Source of the DNA: SURF-43 sp964628985
Lineage (GTDB): Bacteria > Chloroflexota > Dehalococcoidia > UBA2979
DNA length: 64,000 bases
Assembly (NCBI GenBank): GCA_964628985.1
Contig: CAZVNJ010000005.1
Span: 1-64,000 of the forward strand
Direction: 5' to 3'
The translations under genes and the position numbers were made by a program. Below the pieces are notes generated by a model. The model was given only the letters and a program-made list of their open reading frames with translations. It searched no databases and was not told the DNA's origin. Position 1 is the first letter of the stretch. Every line of letters starts with the position of its first letter. Positions 43,001-50,974 of this stretch are shown one piece after another.

Positions 43001-44516
43001 CAACGCTGGGGCGGACGTGATCGAGGCGCTGGACGAGGTCGGTGGTCGGTTACTGCGCGCGATCGCGGACCAGGACTATGTGCCCTCGGCGGTCGCCCCA
43101 ACGCTGGCTCTGCTGGGCCTCGACGCACGGGACAGCGTCGAGGTGGGGGAGACGCTGCGGTTTGTCTGCGAGTCGCTGGTACCGGGGCTGCGGCAGGCGG
43201 ACGACGAACTGGCGCACATCCTCGACGCGCTTGCCGGGCGGTACGTGCCATCCGGGCCGAGTGGCGCGCCGACACGGGGCATGGCGCACGTGCTGCCGAC
43301 CGGACGGAACTTCTACAGCATCGACCCTCGCGTGGTGCCGAGCCGAACGGCGTGGCAGACGGGAGAACTGCTCGCGCATGGCGTCATCGACCGTTACCTG
43401 CGCGAAGAGGGGCAGGTACCGGAGTCGGTCGGCATCTCGATCTGGGGGACGAGCGCCATGCGGACGCAGGGCGACGATGTGGCGCAAGTGCTTGCGCTGA
43501 TGGGGGTACGCCCGCGGTGGCAGGCAGAGAGCAGACGTGTGGTGGGCCTCGACGTCATCCCGCTCGGCGAGCTCAAGCGGCCGCGGGTGGATGTGGTCTG
43601 CCGGATCTCGGGGTTCTTCCGAGACGCGTTCCCTCATGCGATCGACCTGATCGACGAGGCGGTGGACCTGGTCTCCGGCCTCGATGAGCCTGACGAGATG
43701 AACTTCGTGAGGCGCCACCGGAGGGCCGAGGAGGCCCGGCTGGCAGCCCAGGGCGTGCCGCCCGGTGAGGCGTGGTCGCGGGCGGGGTACCGGGTATTCA
43801 GTTCGCCTCCGGGGACATACGGCGCGGGCATCCTGCAGTTGATCGACGAGCGGCAGTGGCGGACGGACGCGGACTTCGCGGAGACCTACGTGAACTGGGG
43901 CGGGTACGCCTACACGCGGCAGCAGTACGGCATCGATGCGCGTTCGGACTTCCGGGCGTCCCTGGGCGCAGTGCAGATCGCGCTGAAGAATCAGGACAAC
44001 CGCGAACACGACATCTTCGACTCCGACGATTACCTGCAGTTCCACGGGGGGATGACCGCGACGGTGCGGTCGATCACGGGGGCAAACCCGAAGCGGTACT
44101 TCGGGGACTCGCAGGATCCACAGCGCCCGCGCGTGCGTGACCTGCGCGAAGAGGCATTGCGCGTGTTCCGATCGCGTGTCGTGAACCCTCGATGGCTGGC
44201 ATCGATCCGGAAGCACGGCTACAAGGGCGCGCTCGAGGTGGCCGCAACGGTGGACTACCTCTTCGGCTACGACGCGACCGCGCAGGTGGTGGAGGACTGG
44301 ATGTACGCCGAGGTGGCGCGTGCGTACCTGCTGGACCCGGAGATGCAAGCCTTCCTGCGCGCCAGCAACCCGTGGGCAGCGACCGACATCGCGACACGGC
44401 TGCTGGAGGCGATCGACCGCGGGCTGTGGGCCTCGCCCGACGCGGCGACGCGCGCCGCCATCGAGGAGGAACTGCTGGCGGTGGAGTCCGACATCGAAGG
44501 GCGGACGCGGCCATGA
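40023..44516 (+). CDS. cobN: Cobaltochelatase CobN with N-terminal [2Fe-2S] ferredoxin-like domain
   Basis: 1497 residues, longer than the usual 1200-1300. The first ~150 residues form a thioredoxin-like [2Fe-2S] domain with Cys67, Cys71-73 (CVNGCCCG) and Cys108/Cys112 (AGCLGPCPLANV), like the ferredoxins encoded near cobalamin genes. The CobN body follows from about residue 185 to the end, with the family blocks NHNAKASRIANAVGLDSP, HMGKHGSLEWLPGK and the C-terminal YLLDPEMQAFLRASNPWA. CobN inserts cobalt into hydrogenobyrinic acid a,c-diamide with an ATPase partner. Coupled by ATGA to the ChlID-like gene at 44513 and under the riboswitch. Confidence 0.95.
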   Translation: MTIEGDGAASAGVPGTGPYDLQWDGGIQRPPASPASRAGGRITRNIVTRADGKLVNVARQAGQLFVCVNGCCCGDTEHGAAPSRKDLYHAEWTRRRLRNRVHLNEAGCLGPCPLANVAMLLFHGRPTFFHSVNTEHLVIALFDYIEAQVEAGAYLPPPPELAPYAFSGFSWDGATHDLGEPVQLQRVAVVQRGLVLLTQADTDLLALSRAVPLMAAAPGEAEFPPVRAYTVNHLTSEADAVAFFESVVPSAEVVVVRLHGGRQSLPGFEALRRMAEEAGQWFVALPGTEELDPDLMAASNVGVPIAHEVKAYLQYGGVDNYQQMLYFLADHLLTTGYGYLPPIEQPRVGIYHPRVRGHSYEAWRAVAQPSQPTVGVLFYRSYLLAGNTAFVDAIVRQGEAMGMNVMPVFAYSLKDSESAQGELPGALAYFVDEAGLPRVDVIVNTMSFAMGSASLTPGGEEWSVSVLERLGVPTLQAVLTSMSEAQWEQSGAGLLPLDVAMNVAIPELDGRIITVPIAFKQPVEPPSDGRARLLGGDVVHHAARPDRVARLLGIAQRLAALRRKGNEAKRVAVVLTNHNAKASRIANAVGLDSPASLLVLLQRLQAAGYVVEDIPADSDSLMHLIVDRGHYDRDLLTTEQMRAARARVAPSVYRGWFGTMPASRRSEVSARWGEAPGTYYVDDDGTLTLAGIEFGNVFVAVQPPRGYGMDKTAIMHSPDLAPPHPYLALYQWLGRPTGEGSDGWGADAIVHMGKHGSLEWLPGKGVGLSEDCYPDLLLGDLPLIYPFIVDDPGEGAAAKRRAHAVIVDHLPPAMTSAQTYGPLTQIDRLVDEYYLLERTDPSKLPLLQQEIWQVIRDARLDRDLSMLLNADGATANHIHVWDPATHEDGVPYSISDLSASDFRHLVEAIHAYTHELGTAPIRDGLHVLGRILEGRELIDMLAVLTRLPNGGVPALRDGLARAYGYEPDALLEDPGARHQAGHPALAALASRPLNAGADVIEALDEVGGRLLRAIADQDYVPSAVAPTLALLGLDARDSVEVGETLRFVCESLVPGLRQADDELAHILDALAGRYVPSGPSGAPTRGMAHVLPTGRNFYSIDPRVVPSRTAWQTGELLAHGVIDRYLREEGQVPESVGISIWGTSAMRTQGDDVAQVLALMGVRPRWQAESRRVVGLDVIPLGELKRPRVDVVCRISGFFRDAFPHAIDLIDEAVDLVSGLDEPDEMNFVRRHRRAEEARLAAQGVPPGEAWSRAGYRVFSSPPGTYGAGILQLIDERQWRTDADFAETYVNWGGYAYTRQQYGIDARSDFRASLGAVQIALKNQDNREHDIFDSDDYLQFHGGMTATVRSITGANPKRYFGDSQDPQRPRVRDLREEALRVFRSRVVNPRWLASIRKHGYKGALEVAATVDYLFGYDATAQVVEDWMYAEVARAYLLDPEMQAFLRASNPWAATDIATRLLEAIDRGLWASPDAATRAAIEEELLAVESDIEGRTRP

Positions 44517-46396
44517 ACCCGGCGTATCCCTTCTCGGCGATCACAGGCAACGACGAGCTGAAGCGAGCGCTGCTGGTGAACGTGGTGGACCCGAGGATCG
44601 GCGGGGTGCTGATCCAGGGGGACCGCGGCACGGCGAAGACGACGATCGTGCGGGCGCTGGGCGATCTGCTCCCTCCGCGGCGCAGCCGGCGCGGCTGCGC
44701 CGCCGGCTGCGACCCGTCCGAGCCCTGCCCCTTCTGTGCGGGGGGAGATGTCACGGAGCTCCGGCCGGCGCGTGTGGTGGAGTTACCCCTGGGGGCGACC
44801 GAAGACCGCGTGGCCGGATCGTTCAACCTCGAACGTGCGCTGCGCAGTGGCGAGGCGCGGTTAGAGCCGGGGCTGCTGGCGTCCGCGCATCGCGGCGTGC
44901 TGTACGTGGACGAGGTGAACCTGCTGCCGGACCACCTGGTAGACATGCTCCTCGACGTGGCTGCGTCCGGTGTGAACGTGGTGGAGCGCGATGGCCAATC
45001 GATCGCGCACCCGGCGCGGTTCGTGCTGGTGGGGACGATGAACCCCGAGGAAGGCGACCTGCGCCCGCAGTTGCTCGACCGCTTCGGGCTCGCGGTAGCA
45101 GCGGTCACGCCGGTGGACCCGGCGCAGCGCGCGGAGATCGTGCGGCGACGGATCGCGTACGACGCTAACCCAGTGCTCTTCCTGGAGCAGCACACGGCGG
45201 AGCAGCGCGCGTTGGTCAGCCGGATCGAGCGCGCGCGGGAGTCCCTTCCGGCGGTGACGGTCCCTGCGGAGATGCTCGACCTCGTGGTGTCGATCTGCCT
45301 CGAGGCAGGGGTGGACGGGCTGCGCCCGGACCTCGCGGTGTACCGCACCGCAGCAGCGCTCGCCGCGCTGGACGGACGAGGATGCGTGACGCGCGACGAT
45401 GTCTATGCTGCAGCCCTGCTGGCATTGCCTCACCGCCAGCGCCGGACGCCGGACGGCCGCCTGACTGGACCGTCGGTCGAGGAGATCGTGCAGTCTCGCC
45501 GGGATGAGGAGCGCGACGCTGACGCAGGCAATGAAGGCGGCTCCGGCGTGCAACCATCTCCTGACGCCGGGATGCCCCGGGGCAGCGCGGGGAGCGGGCG
45601 CGCGGGCGATGGGCCACAGGAGCCACCGCCGGGCGCGGGGAACGCGCCAGGGCCACGCGCGCCCGATGAGCTGGCCCGGCCCTCGGACGCCCTGCGGATA
45701 GAGTCTCCGCCGCTCCGGGCGCGCCAAGCCGGACCGGGGCGTGGGCGGCGCCGTCGAGCCGTCCAGGCCATGCATGGGCGTTCGGTGGGGCATGCACGAT
45801 GGGACGGCCGTTCGCGCGACATCGCTGGCTTCGCCACCCTACAGGCGGCTGCCGCCGCAGGGCGCCCGGTGGAGGAAGAGGTGCGCATGCACCTTCGAAC
45901 TGCTCCACCGCAACGCCTGGTCCTGCTGCTGGTGGACGGCAGCGGATCCATGGGCGCGCGGCAGCGGATGGCGGCGACGAAGGCGGCACTCCTAGGGCTG
46001 ATCGAGGATGCCTCGCTGCACCGGGACGAGGTGGCGCTGCAGGTGTTCCGGGAGGCGTCGACTCAGATGCTGGCGCGCCCAACGCGCCGCCTCGACCGGG
46101 TGCGCAGCGCGATCGGGGGAATGCCGACGGGAGGACGCACGCCGCTGGCGGACGGGCTTCAGCAGGCGGCGCGGCTGCTACGCGGGGCGCGCGTGCGAGA
46201 AGGGACTCCCTCGCTCCTGGTCATCGCGACCGACGGGCGCTATCCGGGCGACCTGGCAGCGGCGACGCGCACACTGCCTCCTCGACTGGCGGACGTGCTG
46301 GTGCTGGACACCGAGGGCGGCCCGGTCCGCCTCGGGCGAGCACGCACGATCGCGGTGGCGCTGCGGGCGAAATACGCGACGCTCCCGGCGGAATAG
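44513..46396 (+). CDS. Fused ChlI-ChlD type chelatase ATPase subunit
   Basis: 627 residues. ATG overlaps the cobN stop. The N-terminal AAA+ ChlI domain (about 1-325) has the Walker A motif GDRGTAKTT at 36-44, a Cys cluster (GCAAGCDPSEPCPFC) and YVDEVNLL (Walker B). A low-complexity Gly/Pro/Asp linker follows (about 330-440). The C-terminal ChlD-type VWA domain has the MIDAS motif DGSGSMGA and later ATDGRYPGD. ChlID-like proteins replace CobS/CobT as CobN's partner in many bacteria. Here both functional halves sit in one chain next to cobN, so this is its probable partner. A magnesium chelatase role is unlikely without ChlH. Confidence 0.9.
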   Translation: MNPAYPFSAITGNDELKRALLVNVVDPRIGGVLIQGDRGTAKTTIVRALGDLLPPRRSRRGCAAGCDPSEPCPFCAGGDVTELRPARVVELPLGATEDRVAGSFNLERALRSGEARLEPGLLASAHRGVLYVDEVNLLPDHLVDMLLDVAASGVNVVERDGQSIAHPARFVLVGTMNPEEGDLRPQLLDRFGLAVAAVTPVDPAQRAEIVRRRIAYDANPVLFLEQHTAEQRALVSRIERARESLPAVTVPAEMLDLVVSICLEAGVDGLRPDLAVYRTAAALAALDGRGCVTRDDVYAAALLALPHRQRRTPDGRLTGPSVEEIVQSRRDEERDADAGNEGGSGVQPSPDAGMPRGSAGSGRAGDGPQEPPPGAGNAPGPRAPDELARPSDALRIESPPLRARQAGPGRGRRRRAVQAMHGRSVGHARWDGRSRDIAGFATLQAAAAAGRPVEEEVRMHLRTAPPQRLVLLLVDGSGSMGARQRMAATKAALLGLIEDASLHRDEVALQVFREASTQMLARPTRRLDRVRSAIGGMPTGGRTPLADGLQQAARLLRGARVREGTPSLLVIATDGRYPGDLAAATRTLPPRLADVLVLDTEGGPVRLGRARTIAVALRAKYATLPAE

Positions 46397-46397
46397 A

Positions 46398-47513
46398 TCA
46401 GCGCCCGCAGGCGGCGAGGAGCAGCGTGTCCTTCGGCAGGTCGCCCTTGAACCGGTCGTACCACTCGCGATTCACGAACTCAGGACTCCCTGCGATCAGC
46501 GCGATCAACTTCCCCTGGTGGGCGAACCAGAACCGTGCCGACTGCGCGCAGTTGGATGCATCCACGAGGTCGCCCGTGCTTCCGCCGGTGAATCGGACGA
46601 GGCCAAAGCCGGTGGAAGGGATGATCTCAAGCAGGGTCGCCACGCGCGCTGGCGTCGCCAGCATGACGCCCTCGATGCCCTCGCCCTGCACGATGCGGAC
46701 CTCATCGACGACGAGCCGCGTCGGCTGGCCATAGATCCCCCACTTCGTGTAGACGCGCGATGCGTCTGTCAGTGTGCGCCCTCGGTACTCGTGGCGCAGT
46801 TTGCCATCAAGGTAGATCTGAAAGATCCCATCCCCACCTCGAGACCATCGGACACGGAAGGCCACGTCATACCAGCGCTCAGGGACAATGGGCGTCTGCC
46901 AGAGGTTGACGAATACGCCGTCGACACGGCGCTGGCGCACGCGGATCTGATCCGAACCGGCGTCCAGGTGAAGTGAGAAGACGGGCGACTCACCATTCCC
47001 CTCATGGAACTGGAAGATGATGCGATCGTCGAACGTCCGCTGGTTACGACCCTGGTACCAATCGGCCGGGAAAAAGTAGCTGGCAGCGTAGGCGTACTCA
47101 CCTCCGATATCGGCGTAGAAGTCGCTCTGCCACTCCGAACGGAAGCCGAGTTCGCCTCGGTACTGCGGGTCGTCAGGGCGCAGGAGCACGGTCCCGGCCT
47201 GCCCGCCCTCGCGGGTGATGTCACTGGTGACGCCGAGGCGGTCGGGGGCGGGCGCCTGCGTGCGCGGTAGTTCCTGGTCCAGCTCGTATCCCACGCGCCG
47301 CTGTTCCACCGGCATGGGCCTGGGTCTCGCAAGTTGGGCCTGGGGCCCGTCACCTTGCGGGAGCGTCTGCGCATCAAGCCTGGGCGCCATGAGGAGCAGC
47401 AATACGAATGCGGCCAGGCTGCTGCTCCCCAGCGGGCGGCGGGCGGCCACTCGCCAGAGGGCAAGGCTGAAGACTCCTCCTGTTCCGAAGGCTGCGCGGA
47501 GAACAGCAGGCAT
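46398..47513 (-). CDS. Secreted polysaccharide-lyase-fold protein with C-terminal IPGAP-type repeat
   Basis: 371 residues from the ATG at 47513 (AAGGGG upstream). Signal peptide with a hydrophobic core LAAFVLLLLMAP and an RLDAQ cleavage region (about residue 48). A concanavalin-like polysaccharide lyase domain spans about 90-285 (PF14099 type), with ASYFFPADWYQGRN, DDRIIFQFHEGNG, YKWGIYGQ-like YTKWGIYGQPTRLVVDEVRI. The C-terminal domain (about 300-371) ends in LIALIAGSPEFVNREWYDRF, the same repeat found twice in the protein at 57124. It ends two bases from the convergent chelatase gene. Confidence 0.75.
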   Translation of the reverse strand: MPAVLRAAFGTGGVFSLALWRVAARRPLGSSSLAAFVLLLLMAPRLDAQTLPQGDGPQAQLARPRPMPVEQRRVGYELDQELPRTQAPAPDRLGVTSDITREGGQAGTVLLRPDDPQYRGELGFRSEWQSDFYADIGGEYAYAASYFFPADWYQGRNQRTFDDRIIFQFHEGNGESPVFSLHLDAGSDQIRVRQRRVDGVFVNLWQTPIVPERWYDVAFRVRWSRGGDGIFQIYLDGKLRHEYRGRTLTDASRVYTKWGIYGQPTRLVVDEVRIVQGEGIEGVMLATPARVATLLEIIPSTGFGLVRFTGGSTGDLVDASNCAQSARFWFAHQGKLIALIAGSPEFVNREWYDRFKGDLPKDTLLLAACGR

Positions 47514-47747
47514 GGCAGTCCCCTTGCGGCGCCGCCGAAGGCGTCGCGGATTCGTCTCGAGTGTGCCTGAGTCGAGGTTCGCCCTGGTTGACCACGGCTC
47601 AACGAACGGTGGGTAGCAGGGGATCCGCACCGCCCATGCTCAAAACCATCGCTCCACCATGCCTCCACGCCACTGCGGTGATGTGTCCACATCCGCGATA
47701 CGTCCGGGGGACCGGGCAACACACCTTCGGGGTCTGAGGAGCAACAG

Positions 47748-48272
47748 ATGCGAACGCTTTGGAAGGCAGCCAGCGGCGCGATCGTACTGGCGCTCGCGCT
47801 GGGCGGTTTGGGCCTCGACCGCGCGACGGCGCAGATCTATCCGGCGCCAAATGGATACTGCGTGCTCTCCCTTTCCACGGCGTTCCCCGCACTGGGTGCG
47901 ACCGTTGAACTGGTAGTGACCGCGGCGGACAACGCGGGAAATCCGCTGCCGAACCTCACAGGCACGGTTCGGATCGTTGAGCAGCCGGGCACCAGCGCCA
48001 CGCTTACACCCAGCACGTTCACCACGGGTGCCGACGGAACGGCCACGATGCAGTTGCACACCGGAAGCACGCCCGGCGTGGTGCGCGTCTCCTCCCTGTG
48101 TGGAGACATTGAGGTAGGGACGAACCTGCTGATCGGGAACCCGCCGGCGCCACCGCCTACTGGTGAGGGCACTGAGAGCCGCGCGATGAATGGAGCGGCG
48201 GCGGTGACGACGCTGACCGGGATCGCGGCGCTCGCGCTCCTCGCCCGGCGGATGCGGCAGACACGGCAATAG
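47748..48272 (+). CDS. Secreted Ig-like protein with a sortase-type C-terminal signal
   Basis: 174 residues. Signal peptide to about residue 29 (AIVLALALGGLGLDRATAQ). An Ig-like (Big_1-type) beta domain spans about 30-130, with two Cys (38 and 118) that could form a disulfide. The C-terminus has PPPTG at 135-139, a hydrophobic stretch at about 149-166 and RRMR at 167-170. This is the layout of an LPxTG-type cell-wall sorting signal. A sortase gene lies two genes downstream (50282). Surface anchoring is inferred. Confidence 0.7.
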   Translation: MRTLWKAASGAIVLALALGGLGLDRATAQIYPAPNGYCVLSLSTAFPALGATVELVVTAADNAGNPLPNLTGTVRIVEQPGTSATLTPSTFTTGADGTATMQLHTGSTPGVVRVSSLCGDIEVGTNLLIGNPPAPPPTGEGTESRAMNGAAAVTTLTGIAALALLARRMRQTRQ

Positions 48273-48293
48273 CCATCAGGCCGTCCAGAGGCG

Positions 48294-48322
48294 GATGCGG
48301 GGGCCCGAAAGGCCCCCGCATC
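48294..48322 (+). terminator. Strong GC hairpin after the Ig-like protein gene
   Basis: GATGCGGGGGCC and GGCCCCCGCATC pair perfectly (12 bp) around the loop CGAAA, 22 bases after the stop. There is no T-run, as is common in very GC-rich genomes. The hairpin covers the earliest possible start codon (48295) of the downstream DUF4012 gene, which argues for a later start. Confidence 0.65.
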
Positions 48323-48354
48323 TCGTCCCGAGACCGGCAGGGAAGCAGGAGCAG

Positions 48355-50271
48355 GTGCGAGGCGAGCTCAGGTACACGCGCCGACGGGCCCTGCTGCTGA
48401 TCCTGGTCGCGATCACGATCGCGGTCTCCGCGTGGCATTACGGGACGCTGTACCGCGACGCGACGGGCGCGAAGTCGGCGCTGCTGGCGCTCGAGCAGCA
48501 TGTGGGCGAGGCGGGGCTGCAGTCCGACGTGAGTGACCTCGAGGCCGCCGAGCGCGGCCTCGAGGACGCTCGCGAGCGGATTGGCCGTGCACGCGCGCAC
48601 CTGCGCTGGGACCCGTTGCTTAATGCCGCGCGGTGGCTGCCGCTAGCCGGCGACCAGGTGGACGGCGCAGACGGCCTCCTGGAGATCGCGGGCATGCTCG
48701 TGGAGATGGGCCACGAGACATCAATGCTCGCGAGGCGCGCGATGGAAGTCGCCACTGCGCGTGAGGACAGGGAGACGTTGCCTGCGACCGCCGTCCTGCT
48801 GCTCGACGAGTGGGAGCCCTCGATGGAACGGCTGCGAGTCTTGGCCGACCGGGCGGTGGCGCGGCGGCTGGAGATGGGGGACGAGCAACTGGTGGGGCCG
48901 CTGGACGAGGCACGACGGCGCGTGGATCGGCGCCTCCCCCAGATCGCTGCAGGAGTCGGCCAGGCGGCAGCCGCGAGCCGACTGCTGCCTGGCCTCCTGG
49001 GATTTGAAGGCGAACGTCGCTACCTCCTGCTGTCACTCAACAACGCGGAGTTGATGCCCGGCGGGGGCCTGGTCTCTGTCGCGGGGGTGGTGGCAGTCCA
49101 GGACGGCCGGGTGGTGAGCACGGAGTTCCGCGACTCCCGGTCCTGGATCCCGGAGTGGACGGCGAAACAGGGGGAGTACATCACACCGCCCGGGCCGCTG
49201 AAACGATATTTGCTGAAGGACTATTCCTGGAACATCGGGGTCAGCAACTGGGATCCAGACTTCCCGACTTCTGCCTCGCACGCGCTGGAATTTTACGAGA
49301 TGGCGTGGGGACCGCAGGACGTGGACGGGGTGGTCGCTGTCGACCTCGAAGTGTTGCGGGCACTGCTCGATGTGACCGGGCCGAAGACGGTGGACGCGCC
49401 AGGGTTCGGACGGATCCGGCTGACGAGCGAGAACGCTTTCCTCCGGCTGGAGGAGGTGACGCGGCCGCCCTCCGGGACATGGGTGCGGAGCAAGTCCGTG
49501 GTGGGGGAATTGCAGAACGCGCTCCTGCACGATGTGCTTTCGCTGCCACCTCGGAAATGGTCCTCACTCGCGGAGGCGATCCGGCAGGTGGCGGGTGAAC
49601 GTCACCTGCAGGTGTTGCTGTTCGACAGTGAGGCTCAGGCGGTCGTCCAACGGCTCGGATGGGATGGGAGCCTCCGGGCGCCCTCGGGCGGCGACTACCT
49701 GCAGTTCAACGAGGCCAGCGTAAACAGCACGAAACTGAACAAAGTCTTCGCGCCGGAGGCGACATACCGGATCGAGGTGACGGAGCTCGGGACCGCGCGG
49801 CATGAGTTGCGCCTGCGCTACCACAACACCGTGCGCGAATGGGCGGTGGGCCGGGACCCCGCGTTGGTCTCCCACCTGATGTTCGATGGGCAGTACGGCG
49901 GCTACCTGCGCACGTTCCTGCCGCTGAACGCCGTGGCGTTCAGCGCGATGACCGATGGGCGGGTACTGGGCGTGGACGAGCAGCGCGAGACGGCGCGGCA
50001 TCGCTGGTTCGGAGTATACGTGCCCGTCCCTCCGGGGGCCCGGCGTGAGGTGACCCTCTCATGGAGCGTGCCATCGGCTACTGACGACAGTTCGACGTAT
50101 TTGCTGCTGATCCAGAAACAGGCAGGGACAGCAGGACTCTGTATGGACCTGACGGTGCACCGCCGTAGCATCGCCGCCGCCTCACTGGAGATCGAGGGAG
50201 GCACGCGGAAACCGGACGGCCGGACGTGCCTCACCAGCGATGTCACCGTGCGCGCGCGGTTCCGTTCCTAG
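48355..50271 (+). CDS. DUF4012 membrane-anchored surface protein
   Basis: 638 residues from a GTG at 48355. An ATG at 48295 is buried in a terminator hairpin. One membrane anchor (RALLLILVAITIAVSAWHYG, about residues 11-30) is followed by a long helical region (about 45-210) and the DUF4012 domain (about 215-500), with the motif LLSLNNAELMPGGGLVSVAG. The C-terminal part is beta-rich. DUF4012 proteins are found next to sortase and exopolysaccharide genes in actinobacteria and Chloroflexota; their role is not established. The sortase gene follows ten bases after the stop. Confidence 0.8.
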   Translation: MRGELRYTRRRALLLILVAITIAVSAWHYGTLYRDATGAKSALLALEQHVGEAGLQSDVSDLEAAERGLEDARERIGRARAHLRWDPLLNAARWLPLAGDQVDGADGLLEIAGMLVEMGHETSMLARRAMEVATAREDRETLPATAVLLLDEWEPSMERLRVLADRAVARRLEMGDEQLVGPLDEARRRVDRRLPQIAAGVGQAAAASRLLPGLLGFEGERRYLLLSLNNAELMPGGGLVSVAGVVAVQDGRVVSTEFRDSRSWIPEWTAKQGEYITPPGPLKRYLLKDYSWNIGVSNWDPDFPTSASHALEFYEMAWGPQDVDGVVAVDLEVLRALLDVTGPKTVDAPGFGRIRLTSENAFLRLEEVTRPPSGTWVRSKSVVGELQNALLHDVLSLPPRKWSSLAEAIRQVAGERHLQVLLFDSEAQAVVQRLGWDGSLRAPSGGDYLQFNEASVNSTKLNKVFAPEATYRIEVTELGTARHELRLRYHNTVREWAVGRDPALVSHLMFDGQYGGYLRTFLPLNAVAFSAMTDGRVLGVDEQRETARHRWFGVYVPVPPGARREVTLSWSVPSATDDSSTYLLLIQKQAGTAGLCMDLTVHRRSIAAASLEIEGGTRKPDGRTCLTSDVTVRARFRS

Positions 50272-50281
50272 GAGGTACGTC

Positions 50282-50968
50282 ATGCTCAGATCTTCTCGCC
50301 GCGCGCTCTTCGCTGGTGCAGGTGTGATCGCCGTCGTGGCCGTCGCGGTGATGCTCACGTCAGTCTCCGTGGTGCGCGAGGACGCGCGGGAGGCGTCGGC
50401 GCTGTATCGGGAGACGCCGGTCGCGGGCGAGGCAGCCTCCACGGAGGTGCCGTCTGTCCGACAGACACCGGGGGCACCCAGCCCAGGACGCCCCGCGGCG
50501 AGTCGCTTCGCGAGCCCAGTTCACCGGATGCGTGTCGAGCGCCTGGGCGTCGACGCGCCCCTCGTGACGCTGGGCGTGGATCGGCAAGGCGTCATGGAGG
50601 CGCCGGCGGATCCAGGGAGCGTGGGCTGGTACGACTTCACAGCGCGCCCAGGGCTTGAGAGCGGGAACGCGGTGTTCGCGGGCCACCGGGATTCGCGACA
50701 GTCGGGGCCTGCCGTGTTCTGGGATCTCCACCGCCTCCAGAGGGGCGACATCGTGGAGGTGGAGCTCGTGGACGGATCGCGGTTGCGATACGCGGTGACC
50801 GCCGCGCACACCTATCCCGTGGAAGACATGGACATGAGGGAGATCCTGGCGCCCACCGAGCGGGCGACACTGACGCTGATCACATGTGCGGGCCGCTTCG
50901 AGGGCGGTGCCTACAGCGACCGCCACGTGGTACGCGCCACGCGCGTCTCGGAGCAGGCGGGACGGTAG
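50282..50968 (+). CDS. Class E/F-like sortase
   Basis: 228 residues from the ATG at 50282 (GGAGGTAC upstream). One N-terminal membrane helix (about 9-27), a Pro/Ala linker and the sortase beta-barrel from about residue 80. The catalytic triad is His135 (FAGHRDS), Cys202 (LITCAGRF) and Arg214 (YSDRHVVRA). It joins proteins with an LPxTG-like signal to a surface nucleophile. A likely substrate is the PPPTG protein at 47748. It converges with the SDR gene, six bases apart. Confidence 0.92.
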   Translation: MLRSSRRALFAGAGVIAVVAVAVMLTSVSVVREDAREASALYRETPVAGEAASTEVPSVRQTPGAPSPGRPAASRFASPVHRMRVERLGVDAPLVTLGVDRQGVMEAPADPGSVGWYDFTARPGLESGNAVFAGHRDSRQSGPAVFWDLHRLQRGDIVEVELVDGSRLRYAVTAAHTYPVEDMDMREILAPTERATLTLITCAGRFEGGAYSDRHVVRATRVSEQAGR

Positions 50969-50974
50969 CCTCGT

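Noticed and set aside
41274..44348. Two long minus-strand frames (564 and 432 codons) opposite cobN
   Set aside because: CobN is certain on the plus strand; the antisense frames show only the composition expected from GC-rich codon shadows.
44513..46396. Magnesium chelatase for chlorophyll synthesis
   Set aside because: The gene is coupled to cobN under a B12 riboswitch and no chlH or other chlorophyll gene is near.
48295..48354. Earlier ATG start for the DUF4012 protein
   Set aside because: The ATG lies inside a 12-bp perfect hairpin that looks like the terminator of the preceding gene, and no ribosome binding site precedes it.
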